Assembly: GCA_903917305.1 (NCBI GenBank)
Contig: CAIXAA010000266.1
Location: 1-9,013, forward strand
DNA from: an uncultured Myxococcales bacterium
Lineage (GTDB): Bacteria > Myxococcota_A > UBA9042
Length of the DNA stretch: 9,013 nt
Reading direction: 5' to 3'
Shown: positions 1-4,632 of the stretch, in pieces
How the letters are laid out: each line of letters starts with the position of its first letter
Numbering within the stretch: position 1 is the first letter of the stretch
Notes under the pieces: model-generated
Told to the model about the DNA's origin: nothing
The model's database searches: none
Seen by the model: only the letters and a program-made list of their open reading frames with translations
Position numbers and translations under genes: made by a program

Positions 1-205
1 GACAGGCATCGGCCTGCTCGTCGCGCTGCCGGCGGTCGCGATGTACAACCTGTTTGCGCGGCACGTGGAGACCTCCGCGGCGGCAGCGACGGGCATCGGC
101 CACGCCATCCTCGCGTACATCAAGGGAGAACCGGCGCGGCGCGAGCGTGCGGCGGATCAGGCCCTGAACCAGAAGGATGCTCCCAACCAAAAGCGGGTGG
201 CGTGA
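1..205 (+). CDS. exbB: ExbB/TolQ-family proton channel subunit, C-terminal end (partial)
   Basis: Only the last 67 residues are present; the gene starts before the window. The frame opens with TGIGLLVALPAVAMYNLF, the third transmembrane helix of the MotA/TolQ/ExbB family. By remembered alignment, the first visible Thr corresponds to the channel-lining Thr181 of E. coli ExbB. A hydrophilic, Lys/Arg/Gln-rich cytoplasmic tail follows and ends in RVA. In this family ExbB pentamers surround an ExbD dimer in the inner membrane and use proton flow to drive TonB. The TGA stop shares its A with the ATG of exbD (TGATG), so the two are probably translationally coupled. The ExbB rather than TolQ assignment rests on the tonB gene two places downstream, since the tail alone does not separate them. 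Confidence 0.85.
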   Translation, partial: TGIGLLVALPAVAMYNLFARHVETSAAAATGIGHAILAYIKGEPARRERAADQALNQKDAPNQKRVA

Positions 206-639
206 TGGCAGGCGGCGGCACGCGCAAGCGCGGCATCATCACCGACATCAACGTGACGCCGCTTGTCGACATCATGTTGGTTTTGCTGATCATCTTCATG
301 CTGACGGCCAACCTCATCGCCAAGCAGGCGATTGAAGTCGAGCTGCCCAAGGCGGCCCAGGGCTCGACGCCGCCGGCGACGACGCTGGCGATCACGCTGA
401 CGCGGGCGGGCGGGCTGTACCTGAACGGTGTGGAGGTCACGCCGGCGCAGCTGCGCGCGGAGGTGGCGGCGGCCGTGAAGAAGGATCCGAAGACGCAGAC
501 CATCATCGCGGCCGACAAGATGACGACGCACGGCCGCGTGGTGTGGGTGATGGACGTCGTGAAGTCGTTGGGCGTCGCGGCGTTCGCCATCCAGATCGAC
601 CCGGCGGGGATGACGCCGCCGACGACGCAAGGGCATTAG
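205..639 (+). CDS. exbD: ExbD, biopolymer transport protein of the TonB energising complex
   Basis: This 144-residue protein has the normal ExbD/TolR length and layout. A short basic N-terminus (about 1-12) precedes the signature INVTPLVDIMLVLLIIFM (15-32), the single transmembrane helix. Asp22 matches the essential proton-carrying Asp25 of E. coli ExbD. A periplasmic domain of about 100 residues follows, with the family elements LPKA, the LNG turn in GLYLNGVEV, and a late helix in VVWVMDVVKSLGV. The start is the ATG at 205, inside the exbB stop overlap; an in-frame GTG one codon earlier is possible but unneeded. No strong ribosome binding site is visible, which fits coupling to exbB. ExbD with ExbB converts proton motive force into movement of TonB. 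TolR is the alternative, but tonB follows after 3 bp and no tolA or tolB is present. Confidence 0.93.
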   Translation: MAGGGTRKRGIITDINVTPLVDIMLVLLIIFMLTANLIAKQAIEVELPKAAQGSTPPATTLAITLTRAGGLYLNGVEVTPAQLRAEVAAAVKKDPKTQTIIAADKMTTHGRVVWVMDVVKSLGVAAFAIQIDPAGMTPPTTQGH

Positions 640-642
640 TCC

Positions 643-1416
643 ATGTATTCTCAGCGCTTGATTGCTTGCATCGTGGCGTCCGTGCTCGCGCACGCGCTCG
701 CGGTGCGTGCGCTGGGGCAACTGCCCGAAGAAGAGAAGCAGCGCAAGCCGCAGACGGTAATGGTGCGCATCGTGAACCCGCCGCCGCCCGCGCCGGAGCC
801 GCCGCCGGAGCCGCCGCCGCCGCCGCCCGATCCGCCCAAGGAAGTGCCGACCATTGTTCACGAAATACCGACGCAGGTGCAGCCGCGCCGGTTGCACATG
901 CCGCCGCCGCCGACCGCCGATGCCAAGCCGCGCGACACGCCGCCGAGCGAGAGGGCGGTGACGACCGGGCCGTCGACGGACACGCCGCAGTTCGGCTTCT
1001 CCCTTGAATCGACGTCGGAATCGGGCAGCGGGCCGGCGATGCCGGTGGGCAACACGCTGCAGGTGCCGCAAGGTCCGGCGGCGGTGGCGCCCAAGGCCGT
1101 CAAGCCGCTGGCCGCGCCGGTGCCGGTGTACGAAGTGACGAAGATGCCAACGATGTCCGAGCATTGCCGCGGCGAGTACACCGACGCGGCGCGCGATGCG
1201 GGCATCGAAGGCACCGTCGTGCTGGAGCTGATCGTCGACGAGGAAGGAAAGACGCGCGATATCAAGGTTCTGCATGGTCTCGGGCATGGCCTGGACGAGG
1301 CCGCCATCGCGGCGATCAAGCGTTGCCACTTCGAGGCGGGGCAGCGCGGCGGCAAGGCCGTGCCCGTGCGGCTGCCCGCGCTCAAGGTCCGCTTCTTCCT
1401 GCAGGACGACCAGTAG
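643..1416 (+). CDS. tonB: TonB energy transducer
   Basis: A 257-residue protein with the classic TonB order. Residues 6-24 form a short N-terminal transmembrane helix carrying the S-x3-H motif (Ser13, His17) that couples TonB to ExbB/ExbD. A periplasmic linker follows with a dense proline tract (46-65) and further Pro-rich sequence to about residue 165. The C-terminal TonB domain (about 175-253) contains YTDAARDAGIEGTVVLELIV, then HGLGHGLDEAAIAAIKRCHF, then VPVRLPALKVRFFL, giving the usual beta-alpha-beta order. It spans the periplasm and hands energy to TonB-dependent outer-membrane receptors for iron, cobalamin or sugars; none is encoded here, so the cargo is unknown. Cys175 and Cys228 bracket the C-domain and could form a disulfide. 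The gene starts 3 bp after exbD without a strong ribosome binding site, indicating one operon. Confidence 0.95.
   Translation: MYSQRLIACIVASVLAHALAVRALGQLPEEEKQRKPQTVMVRIVNPPPPAPEPPPEPPPPPPDPPKEVPTIVHEIPTQVQPRRLHMPPPPTADAKPRDTPPSERAVTTGPSTDTPQFGFSLESTSESGSGPAMPVGNTLQVPQGPAAVAPKAVKPLAAPVPVYEVTKMPTMSEHCRGEYTDAARDAGIEGTVVLELIVDEEGKTRDIKVLHGLGHGLDEAAIAAIKRCHFEAGQRGGKAVPVRLPALKVRFFLQDDQ
778..839 (+). repeat. CCG-rich trinucleotide tract encoding the TonB proline linker
   Basis: This stretch is almost entirely ccg/gag/gat codons and encodes a Pro/Glu-rich segment interrupted by Ala, Glu and Asp. It is low-complexity coding DNA and probably prone to length change by slippage. It corresponds to the rigid, extended periplasm-spanning section seen in TonB proteins, where length is usually free to vary between relatives. 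Confidence 0.7.
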
Positions 1417-1440
1417 CCGCCGCCGCAGCCGACGGCGCAC

Positions 1441-1469
1441 TTGGCGCTCCATGAACCCTCTGTCATGCT
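1441..1469 (+). promoter_or_regulatory. Weak candidate promoter for hisD
   Basis: TTGGCG (1441-1446) and CATGCT (1464-1469) are separated by 17 bases, a sigma-70-like arrangement with A at position 2 and T at position 6 of the -10 box. Transcription would start near 1476 and leave a leader of about 37 bases before the hisD ATG. The 96-bp gap between tonB and hisD is the only sizeable break in this gene run. The match is loose, and hisD could instead be read through from tonB, since no terminator is visible. Confidence 0.25.
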
Positions 1470-1503
1470 CTTGCCGCTCGCGTGGGCGGTGCTGGCGCAG
1501 CCT

Positions 1504-1508
1504 GGAGG
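1504..1508 (+). promoter_or_regulatory. Ribosome binding site setting the hisD start
   Basis: GGAGG, followed by T in the sequence, lies 4 bases before the ATG at 1513. It decides the start against an upstream in-frame TTG (1441), which would add 24 residues with no counterpart in HisD and has no such site. Confidence 0.75.
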
Positions 1509-1512
1509 TTCC

Positions 1513-2772
1513 ATGAGGATCGTCGACGCCTTGCCGCCCCCCGAAACCGGTGCGGGGTCCGCGGATCCGGCCGTGGTGGCGGAGATCCTGCGCGACGTGC
1601 AGCAGCGGGGCGACGCCGCCTTGCACGACTGGACGCGCAAGTTCGATCGCCGCGAGCTGGAAGCCCTGACGGTGCCGCCGCAGCTGCTGCGCCGGGCTTT
1701 CGCGGAGCTGGACGCCGCCGACCGCCAGGCGCTCGAGCACGCCGCCCGCAACATCCGCGCCTATGCCGAAGCGCAACTGCATAGCATCCAACCGTTTTCG
1801 CTGGAGATCGAGCCAGGCGTCTTTGCCGCCCAGCGCATCGTGCCTGTCGACCGCGCGGCCTGCTACGTGCCGGGTGGGCGCTATCCGCTGCCGTCGACGG
1901 TGCTGATGACCGTGCTGCCGGCGGTGGTGGCCGGCGTGCGCGAGGTGATCGTGCTGTCGCCGCCGGGGCCGGATGGCTGGCCGAACCGCGCGATCCTCGC
2001 CGCGGCCCACCTGGCGGGCGCGACGGCCGTGCATCCGGTCGGCGGTGTGCAGGCGATCGGCGCGGCGGCGCACGGGACGCACAGCATTGCCGCGTGCGAT
2101 CTCATCGTCGGTCCGGGCAATGCGTGGGTGACGGAGGCCAAGCGGCAGGTGTTCGGCCGCGTCGGCATCGACGCGCTGGCGGGGCCGTCCGAGGTGCTGG
2201 TCCTGCTGGACCGGACTGCGGATTTGGCGAAGGTGGCGGCGGATCTGCTGGCCCAGGCGGAGCACGACCCCGATGCGCACGCCCTGGCGGTGACGGACGA
2301 CCGGTCGGTTGCCGAGGCGCTGTGCGCGGAGGTGCAGCGCCAGTTGGAGACGCTGCCGACAAAAGCCGTGGCGGCGGAGGCGATTGCGCGCCATGGGCTG
2401 GTGGCCGTCGTGCGCGATCGCGCGGCCATGGTGGCGGCCGCCAACGCGCGCGCGCCGGAGCACCTGGAGATCTGCACGCAGCAGCCCGAGGAATTGGCCG
2501 AGAAGTGCACCAGTTACGGCGGCCTGTTCATCGGCGGCGAGGCGGCGGAGGTGTTCGGCGACTACTGCGTCGGGCCGAGCCACGTGCTGCCGACCGTGGG
2601 CGCGGGGCGCTACACCGGCGGGCTCTCGGTGCACACGTTCTTGAAAGTGCTGAGCGCGCAGTCGGCGCGGCCGGGATCGGTGCGCGGCCTGGCGCGCACG
2701 GCGGCGCACCTGGCGCGCATGGAAGGGCTCGAGGGCCATGCGCGGGCGGCGGAGCAGCGGCTGCCGAAGTAG
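1513..2772 (+). CDS. hisD: Histidinol dehydrogenase
   Basis: HisD oxidises L-histidinol to L-histidine through histidinal, using two NAD+, as the last step of histidine synthesis in the cytoplasm. The 419-residue length is close to the 434 of E. coli HisD. Family signatures are clear: YVPGGRYPLPSTVLM (118-132), VGPGNAWVTEAKRQVFG (199-215), then IDALAGPSEVLVL. Expected zinc ligands are present as Gln248 and His251 in AQAEHDPDAHA, Asp350 in FGDYCVGPSHVLPT, and His409 in EGLEGHARAA. The catalytic Glu-His pair is Glu316-His317 in ARAPEHLEI. All residues needed for activity appear intact. No other his gene is adjacent; it follows tonB by 96 bp and converges on a PEBP-family gene 6 bp beyond its stop. 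The paralogous sulfopropanediol dehydrogenases are a remote alternative, but the complete HisD motifs argue against it. Confidence 0.95.
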   Translation: MRIVDALPPPETGAGSADPAVVAEILRDVQQRGDAALHDWTRKFDRRELEALTVPPQLLRRAFAELDAADRQALEHAARNIRAYAEAQLHSIQPFSLEIEPGVFAAQRIVPVDRAACYVPGGRYPLPSTVLMTVLPAVVAGVREVIVLSPPGPDGWPNRAILAAAHLAGATAVHPVGGVQAIGAAAHGTHSIAACDLIVGPGNAWVTEAKRQVFGRVGIDALAGPSEVLVLLDRTADLAKVAADLLAQAEHDPDAHALAVTDDRSVAEALCAEVQRQLETLPTKAVAAEAIARHGLVAVVRDRAAMVAAANARAPEHLEICTQQPEELAEKCTSYGGLFIGGEAAEVFGDYCVGPSHVLPTVGAGRYTGGLSVHTFLKVLSAQSARPGSVRGLARTAAHLARMEGLEGHARAAEQRLPK

Positions 2773-2778
2773 CCGATG

Positions 2779-3360
2779 CTAGCGCGTTTTCTGGTAGTGC
2801 CCCAGCAGCGTCGCCTGGGCCAGCACGTGCCCTTGCATCGCGGCCTCGACCTGCGCCTTGCCGGCCCGGCCCAGGTCCGCCAGCACGGCATCGAGCGCAT
2901 AGAGCTTGAAGAAATACCGGTGCCTGCCCACCGGCGGGCACGGGCCGCCGTAGCCCGCCTTCTTCCAGTCGTTCACCCCTTGGCGCGTACCCGGGGGCAG
3001 CACAGCCGGCGCCAGCGCTTCGGCCAGGCCGCTGGCCGTGTTCGGCAGGTCGTAGAGCACCCAGTGAACCCAAGTCATCTGCGGCGCTCGCGGATCCGGC
3101 GCGTCCGGGTCATCGACGATCAGCACGAAGCTCCGGGTCGTGGGCGGCGCGCCGCTCCACGCGAGGGGCGGCGAGATGTCGCGACCCTGGCAGGTGTAGA
3201 GGCTTGGAATCTCGCCATTGTTGGCAAACGCGGTCGAGGACAGTGCAAAGCCCATGGCGACTCCTCCGCTGCGGGGTGCGGCGCCAGCGACCGCGGGGAT
3301 GAGGCTGGCACAGCAAAGCGCCCACAGGGCCAGCCAGCTGCGCAAGAATGCAAGCGACAT
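2779..3360 (-). CDS. Exported YbhB/YbcL-family PEBP (Raf kinase inhibitor-like) protein
   Basis: This 193-residue protein begins MSLAFLRSWLALWALCC, a hydrophobic signal peptide probably cut after AVAGA (near 28); there is no good lipobox, so a soluble periplasmic or secreted protein is likely. The mature part carries the YbhB/YbcL hallmarks: GEIPSLYTCQGRDISPPLAW (49-68), the DPDAP anion-pocket motif (84-88), TWVHWVLYDLP (96-106), and GRHRYFFKLYALD (145-157). Cys57 and Cys141 are well placed for a disulfide. PEBP folds bind phosphate-like or lipid headgroup ligands, but the role of the bacterial members is poorly defined and no function is claimed here. The ATG at 3360 was chosen because GAGGTG lies 7 bases upstream on the minus strand; a longer frame from 3438 adds 26 residues that would bury the signal peptide. 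It is the only minus-strand gene in the window. Confidence 0.9.
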   Translation of the reverse strand: MSLAFLRSWLALWALCCASLIPAVAGAAPRSGGVAMGFALSSTAFANNGEIPSLYTCQGRDISPPLAWSGAPPTTRSFVLIVDDPDAPDPRAPQMTWVHWVLYDLPNTASGLAEALAPAVLPPGTRQGVNDWKKAGYGGPCPPVGRHRYFFKLYALDAVLADLGRAGKAQVEAAMQGHVLAQATLLGHYQKTR

Positions 3361-3391
3361 CGCGCACCTCAATCGCAAGAATCGGTCGACG

Positions 3392-3428
3392 TTGCCAGAG
3401 CATGCGCTGCCAGGCTTTGCGCTGGCAA
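3392..3428. promoter_or_regulatory. Inverted repeat, candidate operator in the divergent region
   Basis: TTGCCAGAGC (3392-3401) and GCGCTGGCAA (3419-3428) are complementary at 9 of 10 positions across a 17-base spacer. A further TGCCAG copy lies inside at 3409-3414, and a GCATGC palindrome at 3400-3405. The repeat sits between the divergent PEBP and membrane-protein genes and covers the candidate minus-strand promoter, so a regulator bound here could block the PEBP gene. It could instead be a hairpin in the 5' leader, or chance in GC-rich DNA. Confidence 0.35.
3399..3428 (-). promoter_or_regulatory. Candidate promoter for the PEBP-family gene
   Basis: Read on the minus strand, TTGCCA (3428-3423) is followed after 18 bases by CATGCT (3404-3399). 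Transcription would start near 3392 and leave a leader of about 30 bases containing the GAGGTG ribosome binding site. Both boxes fall within the inverted repeat at 3392-3428. The match is suggestive only. Confidence 0.35.
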
Positions 3429-3440
3429 GGCCGGGCACGC

Positions 3441-3469
3441 TTGTCCGCGCGCCGGCCGAGGACTACCGT
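3441..3469 (+). promoter_or_regulatory. Candidate promoter for the small membrane protein gene
   Basis: TTGTCC (3441-3446), 17 bases, then TACCGT (3464-3469) gives a sigma-70-like promoter facing right. Transcription would begin near 3476, leaving about 54 bases before the TTG start at 3530, which leaves room for the GGAGG at 3521. With the alternative ATG at 3485 the leader would be only about 9 bases. Confidence 0.4.
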
Positions 3470-3520
3470 CCATGGTATGAGGTGATGCGCACCAGCCGGT
3501 GCCACGGCCCGCTCGTCTCT

Positions 3521-3525
3521 GGAGG
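3521..3525 (+). promoter_or_regulatory. Ribosome binding site pointing to a TTG start
   Basis: GGAGG stands 4 bases before the TTG at 3530, the same spacing as seen before the hisD ATG at 1513 and the ATG at 8333. It favours the rare TTG over the in-frame ATG at 3485, which has no such strong site (only GAGGTG overlapping it closely). Confidence 0.5.
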
Positions 3526-3529
3526 CTGC

Positions 3530-3988
3530 TTGGTTCGCGTGCAAACGCAACTTCTTGACTGGTTTGGGTATCTCGGCGATGCCTCCGCCGCGCATGCCTG
3601 GCAGCTGGTCGCCTTCCTGGTGATGATGGTGGCGAGCGCGGGGCTGACGGCGCTCGTGCTGGTGCAGCTGCCGGCGGACCACTTCGACGCCGGAGCGCGC
3701 GATGCGTGGCTGGAGCGTCTGCCGCGTGTCCAGCGTGCGGTGGCGCGCGCGCTCAAGAACCTGCTGGGGCTTGCGCTGGTGGCGACCGGCGTCGTGCTGG
3801 CGCTGCCGGGCGTGCCGGGGCAGGGCCTGCTGACGATCCTGATCGGCCTGATGTTGCTCGATCTGCCCTGGGTGCGCCGGCTGGAGCGCTGGCTTCTGGC
3901 GCGCCCCACCGTGCTCACGCCAATCAACAGGCTGCGCAAGCGGTTTGGCAAGCCTCCCTTCCATCACGGTGACGGTGCGGCCGCGTAA
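3530..3988 (+). CDS. Small two-helix membrane protein, PGPGW-like
   Basis: With the TTG start the product has 152 residues. Two hydrophobic stretches are clear: AWQLVAFLVMMVASAGLTAL (about 23-42) and a long segment around LLGLALVATGVVLALPG continuing through GLLTILIGLMLLDLP. The turn LPGVPGQGLLTILIG between the halves of the second segment resembles the PG-x-PGW element of the PGPGW putative transmembrane family, but the exact motif is not present. After it comes an amphipathic basic C-terminus (RRLERWLLARPTVLTPINRLRKRFGKPPF). The function is unknown; the basic tail probably lies in the cytoplasm against the membrane. An ATG at 3485 would give 167 residues; still earlier starts run into the PEBP gene on the other strand and are unlikely. 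It stands alone between the divergent region and the sigma factor gene 71 bp downstream. Confidence 0.7.
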   Translation: MVRVQTQLLDWFGYLGDASAAHAWQLVAFLVMMVASAGLTALVLVQLPADHFDAGARDAWLERLPRVQRAVARALKNLLGLALVATGVVLALPGVPGQGLLTILIGLMLLDLPWVRRLERWLLARPTVLTPINRLRKRFGKPPFHHGDGAAA

Positions 3989-4021
3989 GCCTCCTTGCGC
4001 GATGGACGCTCGCGACTTCCC

Positions 4022-4050
4022 TTGCCGACGCGCCCCGCGGTGCGTAGGCT
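4022..4050 (+). promoter_or_regulatory. Candidate promoter of the sigma/anti-sigma operon
   Basis: TTGCCG (4022-4027), 17 bases, then TAGGCT (4045-4050) is the best sigma-70-like match in the window. The expected transcription start, 6-8 bases past the -10 box, falls at about 4056-4058, only a few bases before the ATG at 4060. No ribosome binding site precedes that ATG, so the mRNA is probably leaderless or nearly so. Confidence 0.5.
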
Positions 4051-4059
4051 GAACGCATC

Positions 4060-4632
4060 ATGAGTACCCACGAGACCATTCCTGTCGCGACGACAGATCC
4101 GCGCGGTATGCTTGCGCGAATCGCGGACGGCGACGCCCGGGCACTTCGCGCGCTCTTCAACGAGCGTGGCGGTCTGGCCATGGCGGTCGCGCTGCGGATG
4201 TTGGGCGATCGGCGCGAGGCGGAGGCGGTCGTGCGCGACGCCTTCCTCGAAGTCATCCGCGGTGCGAACCAGCACGCCGTGCGCGGCACGTGCCTGGCGA
4301 CCTGGGTCGCGGGGCTGGCGCACGACCGGGCGCGCGACCGCCTGCTCGCCCGCCGCAACGCGCAGACGCAGGACCCCGTGGCGGAGCTGGCTGAACCGCT
4401 GCCGCTGGAGTCCGTCGTGCGCCGCGCCGAGCGCAAGCGCGTGGCGACCGCGCTGGCCAGCCTGCCGCCACCCCAACGACAAGTGCTTGAAATGGCTTGG
4501 TACGACTGCTTGACCGTGCAGGGGATCGCCGCGCGCATCGGCGAGACCGAACAAGCTGTGGCCATGCGCATGTCTGCGGGCCTCGCGCGGCTGGCCGCCG
4601 TGTTGCCCCAAGACACCGAGAAATCGGCATGA
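4060..4632 (+). CDS. ECF-type (sigma-70 family) RNA polymerase sigma factor
   Basis: A 190-residue ECF sigma factor. Region 2 spans about 28-98: ALRALFNERGGLAMAVALRM, then LGDRREAEAVVRDAFLEVIR, then ATWVAGLAHDRARDRLLARR, matching the usual ALRxLGD-xEAEDVVQExFL and W-x-x-x-IARNRAxDxxR pattern. A short linker leads to region 4 (about 124-182): ALASLPPPQRQVLEMAWYDC, LTVQGIAARIGETEQAVAMR, MSAGLARL. It would direct RNA polymerase to a specific promoter set. Its stop overlaps the start of a membrane anti-sigma gene with an RskA-type C-domain, so it probably belongs near the SigK/RskA group of ECF factors. Two oddities stand out: the usual D and Q of the region 2 core are replaced (AEAVVRD), and the recognition helix has very few basic residues. 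No extra C-terminal domain is present. Promoter specificity cannot be read from the sequence. Confidence 0.88.
   Translation: MSTHETIPVATTDPRGMLARIADGDARALRALFNERGGLAMAVALRMLGDRREAEAVVRDAFLEVIRGANQHAVRGTCLATWVAGLAHDRARDRLLARRNAQTQDPVAELAEPLPLESVVRRAERKRVATALASLPPPQRQVLEMAWYDCLTVQGIAARIGETEQAVAMRMSAGLARLAAVLPQDTEKSA

Noticed and set aside
778..839. CCG-rich tract considered as an independent repeat element or CRISPR-like array
   Set aside because: It is codon-level low complexity encoding the TonB proline linker, with no spacer structure.
543..1007. Plus-strand 154-codon frame overlapping exbD and tonB
   Set aside because: Ala/Arg-rich out-of-frame translation with no motif, and it overlaps two clear genes.
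1421..1437. Small hairpin after tonB (CGCCG / CGGCG, 7-base loop) as a terminator
   Set aside because: The stem is only 5 bp and no T-run follows, so it is expected by chance at this GC content.
1441..1512. Upstream TTG start for hisD, giving a hydrophobic signal-like N-terminus
   Set aside because: HisD is cytoplasmic and does not carry such a segment; the ATG at 1513 has GGAGG just upstream and gives the expected family N-terminus.
157..2739. 860-codon open frame on the minus strand opposite exbD, tonB and hisD
   Set aside because: The product is Arg/His-rich low-complexity with no recognisable domain and lies antisense to three well-identified genes. Strong third-position GC bias removes stops from this opposing frame.
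3361..3438. 26-residue upstream extension of the PEBP-family protein
   Set aside because: It would place the signal peptide internally, while the ATG at 3360 has a GAGGTG at proper spacing and begins the signal peptide directly.
3218..3529. N-terminal extension of the small membrane protein to 256 residues
   Set aside because: The extra part overlaps the 5' end of the PEBP gene on the other strand and the divergent promoter region, has no membrane-protein character, and lacks a ribosome binding site at its start.
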